Source: Undaria pinnatifida (lineage: Eukaryota; Sar; Phaeophyceae; Laminariales; Alariaceae). From it: a stretch of 64,000 nucleotides of DNA. Positions 27,109 to 38,329 of the stretch are shown here, in pieces. Each line of letters begins with the position of its first letter. Within the stretch, counting starts at the first letter, position 1. The position numbers and the translations under genes are program-made. The stretch spans positions 7,249,484 through 7,313,483 of the forward strand of contig JABAKD010000029.1 of NCBI GenBank assembly GCA_012845835.1, read 5' to 3'. The notes beneath the pieces are model-generated. The model did not search any database and was not told the origin of the DNA. It saw nothing but the letters and a program-made list of their open reading frames with translations.

Positions 27109-29735
27109 TGCAAATGTAACACGCTACACTCCTTCCCAGGTAGGTTTTTCAGCCAAACAACTCGAATGGATGTCGTCATTGAAAAATAAGGACTGCCAAT
27201 CTCCTTCACAAGCAAGACTTCCACATGTAGCTTGTCGGTGGCGTACTATAGATAGTTGGACCAAAACAAGTGCTGGGCTGAAGTTTTTGTCGTCTGCAAA
27301 GACGCCGTCGATGCCACGCAGCGAGTCCACCCCCCGCATTTCGGTGACATCTTCAAGCTCGACGTCTACCGGTGGTTCTGTGGGGTACGTAGAACAGCAA
27401 TGTAGGGTACGTGGAAGAGCAAGACATCACGAAGCACGGCGATCGAAATGGGGCCGATGCCGTCAAGATTAGAGTCTTCTGTTGACGGTCTAGGCCTTAC
27501 CCGTCAGAGCCTATTGAGGGGTAACGTATTAGTTTTAGCGTGGATTGTTTGTTACTTTCTGTCCTTGACGGCTGTCCTTGACAGCTGTCCGCCAAGGGGC
27601 ACGAATGCCACCATACGACATATTTGCTCAGGACAAGCGCGATATGACAAGAGAACAAAATTATGTGCTACAAGCAGCCCGTGGGAGTATTGGGTTCATG
27701 TGGGACTCAAAGATACCATGTGGATGTACGGATGGAATCAAACCAATATCAACACCGCTGTTAAAGATTGTATCATACAGATGTCGAGCTTTGTAGGAAT
27801 TCGCGCAGCAAGATGTTTGGCAAATGTCGTCAACGTCTTCGCGTGGGTGGTGGTTGGGACGTTTCAGGCGACTCCAAAAGAGGCTCTCGAAAGAGAGGCA
27901 GATGCACATATACTCTTGCACTATCTGTCAGCATTTTAGAAGCTCACCTTCGCTTGTGTTTATTATTTTTGTGTGAAAAGCGCTGTTGCGCCACCCAGCA
28001 CAACACGCAGGACAGCTCAACCCCTGGGACGAACTTCAGAGCCGGTGTTCTACATAACAAGGGGAGGGGGGGGGGGGTTCTCATCTATTGCTTGCCTTAG
28101 TCCTTTGGCCATCGACCACGCATCCCTTTCGAGACGGAGCACCGTTCCTACTCCTATAAAACAGACACCTCCAACATTTGGGCGCTTATTAAGCTTTTTC
28201 CACATATTACGTGAACAGCGTTTCGCTTATACTCGTATCCACTTCCTGTTTCGCCGTCTGTGGCCACCATCTATATCAACCATCTTTTTCTCGCTACTCT
28301 CTAGTCTACCAAACGCTTCCATGTCACATTCACATTCGTCTAATTTCCTCATCTCCTCTTCTAACGCATTCCGTTCCTCCTTGTACATTTTACTTTCTCC
28401 TTCTATGCGAGTCGTACTCTCTATTGTTGTGCACATATCATTCTTCTCTTTGGTAGGTCCAGGTCCCCTACACGAAATCGCAGTTTCAGCTTTTCGCGTA
28501 GTCCATTGGGCCGTGCAAATACGTTTTCATTCCAATATCTTCCCTCAATCCCCCGTATATCTCGTAAGTGTTTCTCCTCTATCGCCAAATTTAGTAGCGC
28601 CAGCCTTTCCCTTTCTTCTGCCTTATTGTTTCCTTCTGTTTTGTACCCGCCAAACTTCTTCACGGACAGCACCCTTTCTTGTTCTCCACTTAAACCCTTC
28701 CATATTTGCTCGACTACGCTATCCCATCTTGTTCCTGCTCGTACTTTTGATATTTTCTCCCGTCATGCAGCCCTACCAGCTACAGCTGGCAACCTCTTTT
28801 CTGGCATATTCCTTGCATCATATTGCCATTTCACATTTCTCACGTCTTTGTTTGTTTTATGTGGGTACATTCCTAGCTCTGCTCTCAACATTGTATTACT
28901 CGTCGTACTCGAGCATCCTAGTGTTTTTAGCTGCTGTCATCTGCACTTGTCTACGATCGGTACGTCATGTTCTCGCCACTTCCATCTGAAGTTTACCGGA
29001 TTCACCTTATTTCTGTTACATAAAACTACGTACGGCGCACGTTTTTTACGTTCGCTGTCACCCTCCATTTCCTAGTGTACTCTAGTGCCGTCTCTATCTG
29101 TTCCTGCAATGCTTCGGGTGTTTCTGATATCAACACGAAATCATCCGCAAACATCAACCCTGACACCGTATCTTCCCCAATCGTGACTCATTGCTTTGTT
29201 GCTTCGGCTGCTACTATTATGTCATTACTATTTACCTTCAATACGGTTGGGTGATAGTGTACATTCCTGTGCAACTCCTTGTAAAATATCAACATACTTG
29301 CATGATTCCCCGTCCAGCATCACGGCACTTCTCGCACATTCCGTCATATTTGTTCATCATTCTCCATATCTTTCTTTCCATCCAAAATTCCCAACATAAT
29401 TCATCTCTTCACATCTGTTTGCCTTTTATTCTCGAAAAAGAACAACAGCGGCACTTTCATGTCTAGATTTTTTGTTGTTGAGCTGTCATTCGAATGGTGT
29501 CTAACGTCTCCTTTCTGCGCTACCTGTGCGAGAAGGGGCAGTCTGTATTTTTTTTCTGCATGTCTAGCGTCTGGTAGCCTGTTTTGCAGCGACTATTGCC
29601 ATTCGACGCCAACCCATCAACGCCTAGAGGTGTGTGTGTGGGGGCGGGGGTTAACGCCTTTATAACTGGAAAACTGTTTTTGGGGACAAATTATTCGGAG
29701 TTAGTATAGGGAGGGGTTTTGGGGCTCTAAAAGGG
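27109..29735 (+). repeat. Segmental duplication copy 1, near-identical right part
   Basis: Corresponds base for base to 61444-64000, with only about one difference per 50-100 bases and almost no indels. It contains about 950 bases of unassigned sequence (27109-28060) and then the LINE at 28065-29470. It includes the family PT repeat at 29650. Copy 2 is cut by the window end. Confidence 0.9.
28065..29470 (-). mobile_element. Non-LTR retrotransposon fragment (LINE, lineage X), reverse transcriptase to 3' end
   Basis: Reading the minus strand from right to left shows reverse transcriptase blocks: a CARSAVMLDGESCKY segment, LQGVAQECTLSP (about 29285-29249), then GLMFADDFVLIS (about 29157-29120, the catalytic Asp-Asp pair) followed by KWRVTANVKK. 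After these come the long tail typical of LINE proteins (WREHDVPIV, LKTLGCSS, GLREKLKLRFRVGD) and AFGRLESSEKKMVDI. Stops and frame changes interrupt it in many places, so it is dead, and the region before the catalytic domain is missing or unrecognisable. The 3' edge is a C-run on the minus strand (plus-strand G-run 28066-28077). Confidence 0.85.
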
Positions 29736-29740
29736 GGCGG
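29650..29740 (+). repeat. Short dispersed repeat, family PT (copy 1)
   Basis: About 90 bases: CCTTTATAACTGGAAAACTG, TTTTTGGGGACAAATTA, and GGGGCTCTAAAAGGGG. Other copies are at 42068 (+), 44452 (-) and 63980 (+, cut by the window end). Confidence 0.75.
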
Positions 29741-29782
29741 GGGGGGGGGTCGTAAGGATTGGAGCGGGTCGACTATGTTTGG

Positions 29783-29940
29783 GCATTGTCAACGGCCTAG
29801 GAAAAGCGTGAACCTGTACACATAATTTTCATCCTGCGCGCGCGTCACGCGTCTCCCGACGTTGCCCTTCGGACGCGCCACCTACCCCGCCAGCGAGCGA
29901 CGCCTACTTCTTGTGGTCGATGCTGCAATCGATATTTTAT
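29783..29940 (+). repeat. Dispersed repeat, family RJ (copy 2)
   Basis: Matches 18853-19012. It lies antisense over the last 31 codons of the J-domain frame, which suggests those codons are not ancestral gene sequence. Confidence 0.6.
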
Positions 29941-30318
29941 TTCTGCGCTACTTTCCTCTGAAGACCCAACTAGGTTAATGTTTAGCGGCGTGGAGCGTGG
30001 AAAGGGCAATCGCAAACGCACCGGGTTCATTAGCATGTGGTCATAACTTGCTCTGCTTCTGGGATCTCTCAGGGTGTCGTAGGCCTGCTGTATCTCCTTG
30101 AACTTGTCTTCTGCCGGTTTGACGTTTTTAATGTTCTTGTCCGGGTGCCACTTCATGGCGGCCTTCCGGTATGCGCGTTTTAAATCGTCCTCGCTGACGT
30201 TCGGCTCCACGCCTAGGACCGAATAGTACGTACTTTGTGATGGTGCTGCTGCCGTACAAAACAATAAGGGGGGGGAGGACACAACGAAAACGATGGCGTT
30301 GGATGGATAGATCTCCAT
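29845..30318 (-). CDS. J-domain (DnaJ/HSP40-type) co-chaperone, small
   Basis: The frame begins at ATG 30318 and gives 157 residues. Residues about 30-95 form a J domain: [20 protein letters not shown], the HPD motif at residues 58-60 within [12 protein letters not shown], and [22 protein letters not shown] domains stimulate the ATPase of Hsp70 partners. A hydrophobic stretch at residues 9-22 ending near CTAAAPSQS could be a signal peptide, which would place it in the secretory pathway or a plastid. It could instead be read-through of an intron, since a TACGGCAG acceptor-like site lies just before the domain. There is no Gly/Phe region or zinc finger, so it is a type III protein if complete. 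After residue 99 a GTGCGT donor-like site occurs, and codons 127-157 overlap a dispersed repeat, so the true 3' end may lie in another exon. Confidence 0.75.
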   Translation of the reverse strand: MEIYPSNAIVFVVSSPPLLFCTAAAPSQSTYYSVLGVEPNVSEDDLKRAYRKAAMKWHPDKNIKNVKPAEDKFKEIQQAYDTLRDPRSRASYDHMLMNPVRLRLPFPRSTPLNINLVGSSEESSAEIKYRLQHRPQEVGVARWRGRWRVRRATSGDA

Positions 30319-31484
30319 CAGGATTTTTCAATAGACGCACCGCTCGGGGTTTACACTCTTCCCGTTGCCGAGATAGTCAATTAAGGAAAAAGTAAGGACG
30401 GGGTGGGTGAGTTATATTGCATGGGCGTACGGTATGATCCGAGTGGCGTACGGTACAGCAAAGATTTTCGTTTCGATTACGATTTTTAGTCCAGGGCATG
30501 GTAATCGTGGGAGCAGGGACTGTGTTTTCTCGCGCTACGATACAACCGGTGTCCGGTACAATAACGGTTTTGATTTTGGTGTTGGCTTCGATTTATATCT
30601 TGGGCCATGCTCTGTCACCTGGCGAAGGGCAGGGGGCAGGGCGCGGCTCTGGGGTGTCCTTTTTTTCTTCCCAAGCGTTTCTCTCGGGCTTGGTCTGTTC
30701 GCTTCTCGGTTCGTGCGGCACACCTGTCCATCTATCACGAGACGGCACACCTGTCGGCCAATAAACAATTGGGGATAGGGTGTTCAGCTGATATCGGAAT
30801 GGAATGTGCACTGCACATCGAAGGATAAGGGTACCTTAACACCAATTCGAGACAAAGGTTGGCGTACACTTGAATTGTGCATAACCTTGGCGCCAACCCG
30901 AACCCTCTCAAACCCATTTAACCAATCAAAATCAATCCACCAAGGTAGAGACGGATCACCCCATTGGTCTCTTGCGCTTTGTGCCTCAACCATGTATGAG
31001 AACAGTATAGGCGGTAAGCTCTACTGCGTCGAATGGCGAACCAAGCCGTAAAGACCCTGTAGCTCTCGCTGCAGGGGCTCTTGCTGGTGGACACTTGCAA
31101 CTGCCGTCAACTATTGGTAGGAAACAGCAAAAACAAACCCAAGTAGACCGTGTTTCGGCTGCTCTTCATGGGAGATTCCGATCGTCAGACGGGGACACGG
31201 AGATTCGGTCACACGTGACAGGCAACGAGCCCCTATTGCGTTGGCGTCGACTTGAACTTAGAAACCGCTGCACACTGTCGGATGGCAAACCTATCAATGA
31301 TGTTATACATTACTTGGAGGAAGTGTTTGTTTATATGGGTATCTGGTATAAACGGTGAGTGGTGGCAATATGTTGTACCAATAACAACTATACCAGCTGC
31401 ATATTAGTAAAATAGGAAAAATCACACAAGCTTTTGCGCAGCAAAATAAGTACAAACAAATGAAAGCACACCATCCTCCTGGCG
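30319..31484. other. Intergenic stretch between the two minus-strand genes
   Basis: No gene recognised. Short plus-strand frames (for example 30806-31051 and 31095-31358) have mixed composition but no motif. No repeat family noticed. Confidence 0.35.
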
Positions 31485-34400
31485 TCACTCACCAATCTCC
31501 GACGCCTCTTCCTCATGAAAACGCCTTGCGAACCGCTGTCCAAAAACAACAGGCTGCTCCGCTCTGTAGCGAGATTGACAGTTTCGGCCTCCGCTGCCGT
31601 CTCGGTCGCCGCCACCACCACCACCACAACCAGGGCGGGCACGGACACGAGCATTTTCACGCGCGCGAACACGATCATCTTCACGCGCGCGAGCTTCCGC
31701 ATAGGCGTCTTCACGCGCACGAGCTTCAACGCGAGCATCACGGCGAGCTTTCGCACGCGCTTTCGCACGCAAGTAACGATTCGCACTAGAACCGCGAGCA
31801 GCAACACCCCCAGCGGCAACATCGAGACCCGCAACAACAGCAGCACGAGTAGCAGCAGCATCGCGAAGAGCTTTGCGGTCATCTCTAGCACGAGCACGAG
31901 CAGCAGCACTGCCGCCGTCTCCGCCACCAACACTATGGCCATCACCACGGCCACCGTCACTAAAAGGGGGGCAAGTCAGAGCGAGGCGTCAACACCAGGG
32001 AGGGGTGGGGTGGTATGGAGGGGTGGATCGACAAGGAGGGGGGTAGGGCGGGGGGGGGAAGGGGGGTAAGGAGGGGGCGGGGAGAGGGAGAGGGAGTAGC
32101 CAGGGGTGAGGAGGGGGAAGACCACGACGGGGAGAGGCAGGGGGGGTGCAGAGGAGGAGGGGGCAGGCAGAGGGGGAAATGGCAGGATGGGGGGGCCGCT
32201 AAGTTCGCTCTGAGCTTTAAGTAGGCGTTATAAAAAGGTGTCAAAAATGCATCAATATCTGGGGGACGGGTTCGCCACCGGGGAATAGGGAGGGCGCATG
32301 GCGTATCGCGTGCCAGATATACCTTACACAACTTGGCGCTAACCCAAACTATACGCCAAGTACAGAGATTGAAATAATAGTTTTGAGTTTAAATCAAATT
32401 GTACGTGTCTCACCTCATACCTGGGTATATTGTTTTAAAGATTTATCTTAAGTTTACTATTCAATTCGTCTACATTTCAATTGAATCAAACAAATTTCAA
32501 TTACCAGTGCTATCGATGGGTTTTAACGATATTGGAACATTTTTCTGTCAATCTCGCTTTTGCTCAAAAGAAAAAAACGTAATAATGTCATTGTATTCAC
32601 TTGTTTACCTCGTGTAGCAAATTCACTTGGTTTACGCCAAGATTTCGATGATAGTAAAACAAAACAATCGATAGACATATTTGTCCGCATCGTGCTTGCA
32701 AAGGATCACGGTCATACGCCGAAGTACATCGTGTTTAGCGATCGCGACACTATACTGTATAGTGACCGGGGACATAAGTCCGCGATCTCGTTTTCCAATC
32801 ATCAAGAATACGCCAATACCATGTCGTAATAACAAAACAAAAAAAACACGACTAATACCACTGGCGATATATCGTCCCCGCAACCCGCACAAACGCCGGA
32901 CGAAACACAGCAAACCCCTCCGACGCCTTAGTCCCCCTATCCCCCCCCCCCCCTCCCCCCTCCTTCCGCATAGAAGCCGAACGAATGCGATAACCCACCG
33001 AAGCACTCTTCTCACTCACCAGCCAACGTCGACCTCGACTTTGACGTGGACCTTGCGGCTGCTCATGGACGGGGACGCTCCACACCCAGCGGCCGTATCG
33101 GCAGCGAGGGTGGCGGTGGCGGGGGCGTAGGTGTAGAAGGGGGTCTTCGCGGGGGTTGGGGCAGGGGTTGGGGCGGGGGCCGGGATGCGGGCAGGAACAG
33201 GGGCGGTGGTAACGGCAGCAGCGGCGGGGGCAGGAACAGGGGCGGTGGTGACGGCAGCAGCGGTGGGGGCAGGGGACGGGGCAGCAACCGCGGCAGCGAC
33301 GGGGGCAGCGGGAGAGGCGGCGGCGGTGGCGGACGTCGACTCGCACACGTCTGGTGCGCCGATCGCGCTTCCCTCCTGGAAGCAGTAGTATCAGCAATAA
33401 AAGCACACGGTGGCAATCGGACAGGGGCGAAAAACGGGTTGAGACGGGGTGGGGGGCGGGGTGTTCGGTTAGCGGTCTAGTCTAGAAGCTTACCTGGGGG
33501 AATCGATTCGTTGCGTTTACGAAACGACAGTCTCCCAAGGCGGGAGTTCGAGGACCATACTTGATGATCGAAATAACAGCGAGAAGGCACCGCATAAAAT
33601 TCCTAGTGGTGGCACGTCCCCCCCGAAATGACCACGGCAAGACGTAAGACATCTCTGGCTACGCTGTTACGTCTACACTGTCGTCTGTACCGTAGAAATA
33701 CCCAACCGCCCTCACCTCGCTCACCACCCTGCTATCCCGCCCTGCCGCCCCTCCGTTTCCCTCCGCCTCCTGCTCCTCTGTCTCCTGCTCTGATTTCCCC
33801 TCCTCTTCCACCTCCTCTTCCTTCTCGTCCTCGACATCCTCTTCCGCCTCTTCTTGTTCTTTTTCATCTTCCTCCCTACTCTCATCCTCCTTCTCCTTCT
33901 TCTCCCCCATCCCCCTACCCGCCATGCACCCCTGCCTGGCGGGTCCCTGAGCGGAAACAACTTCGCTGCGGCCACCGCATCGCAACCCCTGTCTAGCTTT
34001 TGCGGCCGCGACAAGCTCCTCCAGGCACGCACGCCACGCAAGTCTTTCGCTCATCCGCGCAGCGGCCAGCACAAGCTCCTCCAGGCATGAACGCCTTGCA
34101 AGTCTTCCGCTCATCCGCGCAGCTGCCAGCACAAGCTCCTCTAGGCATGAATGCCACATGCCTCGCCGGCTCATCCGCACAGCGGCCAGCGGTATCTCCT
34201 CATGGCACCGGCGCCATGCCATCCTTGTCCGCATCCACACAATCTGGCTGTTTCCCTCATCCTCTCTGCTCCTCGCGTCAATGGCCGCGACCACGGCAGC
34301 CTTCTTCTTGGCGACGGCTTCCTGTTTCTCTAGCTTGAGTCGATGGTAGGCTCTCATACTGGCTTTAGTCTCGTCGACAACAATCATGTGTCGACGAGCT

Positions 34401-37324
34401 AGCTCCGCCGTTGTCTCTTCGGCCTTCACCACCGCTAGTTGAGCCTCCCTTTTCGCGAGTTCGGCGTCGTGTACCCTTCTCGCGGCCGCCGCTGTTGCCG
34501 CTGCTGTTGCTGTCGCCACCGCGTCGGCCACTGCCTCCGCTTTCGCCGCCTCGGCCTTCTCCTCCGCTTCTGCAACCGCGTCCGATACCGCTGCTGATAC
34601 CGCTGCCGCCACCGCTCCTGCTACCGCTGCCGACGTAATCTCCTCGGTGTTTGCCGCATTTACCGTTTCGGCCGCCGCCGAAACCTGGTCCACGGTTTGG
34701 CGTCCGATCACCCTCGCCGTTGCCAATACCTTCTGCACCTCCACGACGTCTTCAGCCGCTTCTGCTCTTGCCCCGGTTGCCGGTCGCTGGTTCGACGCCG
34801 CTGCTTCATCTGCGATCGTCACCGCCACCTCTCTGGAAGAAACCCTCGTCGCTGCCGTCGCAAACCTTTCCGCTGCTTCTGCCGCAATGGCGTAGCGAAA
34901 CCTGGCGAATACTTCAAATTTCTTACGGTTGCACCGGCGGTGAGCCATCCGTGCCAGCATGCGACAGGCCAGGGATCGTTTCTCGGTTTTTCGTGTCACC
35001 TCTGCAGCCGCTGCTGTTTCCTTCAAGGCCACCCTCATCACTGCCTCCGCTTCCGCTGCCGCAGTAGCTGCCGCCGCCACGGCCACCGCTGCAGTACCCG
35101 CTGCCGACACTTCCTCCACCACGGTCGCTTTAACCTCCGCAGCCGCAGCTCTTGTCTCCGCTGCGGCTGCTCTTGCTTCAGCTCTAGAAGCCCTTGCTTC
35201 AGCGACCGCCGCTCTTCGTTCGGCCAGGGACGTTCGTGCTTCAGCCGCATTAGCTCTTGCCTCTGCTGCCAACACACGCGCCGCAGTTGCTGCTTCCTCT
35301 TTAGACGCTGCTGCTACTCCTGCAGCTGCCATCGCTTCGATTGCCGCCGCAGAAGCCGCCATCGCTGCCTCTCTTGCCGATGTCGCCCCCGTCACCGCCG
35401 TTGCCGCCGTCTCGGCCGCCGCAGACGCAACCGCCGCTCGAGCCTCTGCCGCGATTGCTCTCGCCTCAGCTGCAGCCACTCCTGCCTCCGCCGCAATCTC
35501 TCTGGCTTCGGTCGCTGCCTTTTCCTTGGCCACTAGTGTTTTCCCTGCGGCCGTCACCGTCGCCGCTGCTGTCTCTGCAACCATCACCGCTGCCTTCCTC
35601 GTTGATGCCGCTGCAGCTGCCGCCGTTATCGCCGCCTCGGCCACCGCCGCCGTAGCTGTCACTCTCTCATCTGCCATCGTCACTTCCGCCTCGGCGGTCG
35701 CCATGGCTTCCTCCGCCGCCGCCGTTCCTTCCTCGACTACCTCCACCTCAGCAACCACTGCGACGGTGGCCGCCTTCTCTGCAGTTGCCACCGCAGCCCC
35801 CGTCCCCGCCCCTGCCACCGTTGTCACCGCCACCCCACACACGGATCCTCCGTCGGAGGGGGCATCCGCGCGTGGTTTCTTGATCGCTTCGTTCGGCACC
35901 AAGGTCGGTGTATTTCTATACTCCACCAGCCTCTCCACCCCCTCCCTCTCACCCCCCCGCTCCACCACCGCCGCAACCGCCACTCCTTTGCCGGCTAGGG
36001 CTACTCCTGCCTCGGACACCATCACGTCTTCCTGCTCGGACACCATCACATCTCCCTTCGCCGCTGTCGTCATTTTCCTGGCAAACTCCGCCGTACTTAT
36101 CACTGCGGCAGCCATCGTTTTCCCCGTTTCTAGCACCGCTTCCATCTCCTCCGTCACTCCTGTCGTAGCCGCCACTGCTGTCCCACAGTCGGAACGCCCG
36201 TTGAAGGGAACCTGCGCGTGACGTTTCTCGGTCGTCCCGTTCCGCACCAAGGCCGAGACAGTATCGTCTACCGCAATCCTCTCCACCCGCTGCCCTCCTC
36301 CTCTCCCCTCCCTCAGTATCATTGCCGCCGCCGATCCGTTGGCTGCCGACGCTCTTGCCGCGACAATCCTCATGGCTCCCTCCGCCGTCGCTGTTGGGGT
36401 CTCGGCCACCTCCGCCGCAGCTAAGCCTGCTGTCGCCGTCGGTGCCCCAGCCTGTGCCACTGTCTTCACCTCCGCCACCGCCCCTCCCGCCACCGCCACC
36501 GCGGGCGCCACACGCTCGGAACGCCTGTCAAAGGAGGCATGCAAGCGTGGTTGTTCGTTCGATCTATTCCGGACCAAAGACACGATTGGTTCATCTTGTA
36601 TCATATGTTGCACTGCTTCCTTCTCCTGTCCCTCCGCCACTAACGCCGTAGCTGCCGCTCCTCCGTCTACCACCCCCGCAGCAGCTAACGCTGCGGCCGC
36701 CGCCGCTGTGCCAGCGTCTTCCACTGCCTTCAACCCCGTTGCCGCCTCTACCGCCGCCGCTGCCATGTTCTCGGAATTCCCGTCAAAGGGGGCGTGCGCG
36801 CGCGATTGTGTAGGTTCTCCGTGCAGCACGAAGGTCGGGATAGTTTCTCCCTGCGCCACCTCCTCCGCACCCTCTCTCTCCTCGCCCTCCTTCTCCACCT
36901 TCTCCACCCACTCTCTCTCCGCCCTCGCCCCCACTTTCTTCATCCTCGCGTCCTCCTTCCCCTCCCCCTTCCCCTCCTCCTCCCCCTCCCCCCCCTCTCC
37001 GCCATATTGCTGCACACTCCCCCCCTCCCTCTCCTTCACCCTCTCCTCTTCAGGCGACAGCATAGTTAAACGCTTGCTGTTCAACCCTCTCTTTGCCCTA
37101 TAAGCAAAATAATCAGCCATGAGGGTGCTGACGCCCCCCCGTTTTCCTGTGCCTGCCCTGGCTGCAGAAGGGACTGGCTGGGACGTCAACCCGCCACCTT
37201 CGACCTCGTTGGAGTCGGTCGTGGCCTCCGTGTCCATCCCGCTTCCAGCCTTGGCGTCTGCATTTGCCTGTGCATTGGGAAAAGAAACACGGGGCAAGGG
37301 AAAGTCAAGCGTTTCGTGTTCCAT
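31485..37324 (-). CDS. Alanine-rich helical repeat protein of unknown function, 3 exons
   Basis: Exon A 37324-33716 (ATG start; 1203 codons), exon B 33375-33020, exon C 31959-31485 (TGA 31487-31485). The donors are GAG|GTGAGG, TG|GTGAGT and none; the acceptors are CTTCCAG and CTTTTAG. Phases are 0 and 2, and the joined frame is 1479 codons plus stop without interruption. About a third of the residues are Ala, with regular Glu/Arg spacing (AAEARAxxAEARA), implying long helices or a rod. Exon A has four N-terminal repeats near residues 160-500, an Ala-rich core, a basic patch (CRMLARMAHRRCNRKKFEVF), four 20-residue repeats, and an acidic Glu/Lys tail. Exon B is Ala/Pro-rich; exon C is Arg/Ala/Glu-rich with a Gly run. 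The opposite strand is also open over part of exon A because of GC-rich third positions. The start is uncertain: a pyrimidine tract and CACAG at about 37276 could be an acceptor. I do not recognise a family. Confidence 0.6.
32000..32220 (+). repeat. G-rich low complexity within the last intron of the Ala-rich gene
   Basis: GGGGAGGGG-type purine-rich sequence; no coding content. It lies in intron 2 (33019-31960) of the minus-strand gene. Confidence 0.7.
34011..34245 (-). repeat. 60-bp tandem repeats inside the Ala-rich gene
   Basis: Four units of 60 bases, each encoding about 20 residues of the pattern Trp/Ser-x-x-CLEELVLAAARMSxRL. The units differ by several substitutions but keep the frame, as expected for a coding repeat under constraint. 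Confidence 0.8.
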
Positions 37325-38325
37325 CGTATACGGCCGGATACAAAAAATGTCCAAGAAGGGGCAAAAACAAACATCCCAGGGGTATTACATACTTCGTATA
37401 AAACATAACTCGTATAATACATGCACAAATAAAATTGACGCGTAGTCGATTACGACGTAGATTCTGGTTTTCCTGAAAAATGAGCACAGGGAGCACAGTT
37501 CCAACAAAAGGAGCTACTTATTTTACCAAGTACGCATACCTAAGTAGGCGCTTTGGAGAGGCAAATGTTGATCAGTTTCTCAGTACACTCTCTCCAACGA
37601 ATGAAAAATCTGTAGGGTTGCGGCAGATTGCAATAACTTTGCTCGGACGAAAACAGAAAACGGCAACGGGCGGTATATAATATTTATAATATTTAGCACA
37701 GAAAATTGGCGACGACACTACTTGTACGGTACAAGAACAAGTACAACTGCAGAGGTATTTTGGAATGGCACAGTTGTGTACGGCGTTCGTACGATGATAC
37801 GGGCCTGGACGGTACAGACTACAACGAAAATACAACGTAGTATCTTTGGGCGGGAACGGTAGCGGCACGCAGCAGTGATATGTGTCTGATCGGTATATAT
37901 TATCATAGAACTACGACGAGGCCGCGGTAATTTGAGGTGTCCGTTCATACGGCGCAAAACAACATAATTAGGAAATAGTCTATTAATAATTGTACAGTTT
38001 TTTGGGCGATATCTGGTATACCATAGAGGAATCCTTGATATTATTGGGCATTCAAGTCGATGTTCCTTCTGGCATGTATTGGGGATAGGGGCGGGGTGCG
38101 TCGACAATCAACCGGATTCGGGGTTCGGTGAGAAAATGTCCTGAGCACGAGCGAACGAGAAAGCATATCGAACAGGTATATAGAATTGCGGCTAAGCTAG
38201 ATGAAGGGGGGGCGGACTGTGAACCCGGATTTACGGTGTAACAGCAAAACAGCAGGCCCCAGTCTCTCCCAAATGACGGCAAGTCATCATGACCATCATG
38301 GACAATGCAACGTCCAGCAAGGAGA
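37325..38325. other. 5' flank of the Ala-rich gene
   Basis: Moderately AT-rich. No gene or repeat family recognised. A TATA-like element upstream of 37324 is not clear enough to call. Confidence 0.35.
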
Positions 38326-38329
38326 AAAT

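Noticed and set aside
27448-27939. 163-codon plus-strand frame as a host gene
   Set aside because: Interrupted in the duplicate at 61782-62273, with no recognisable domain or splice signals.
27973-28989. 338-codon plus-strand frame (and 62437-63321)
   Set aside because: Lies antisense over the LINE, whose minus strand has recognisable reverse transcriptase motifs.
33046-33480. Gly-rich plus-strand frame of 144 codons
   Set aside because: Antisense to exon B of the Ala-rich gene, which has matching splice sites and phases.
34959-36221. 420-codon plus-strand Ala-rich frame
   Set aside because: Antisense shadow of the GC-rich minus-strand exon; no splice structure of its own.
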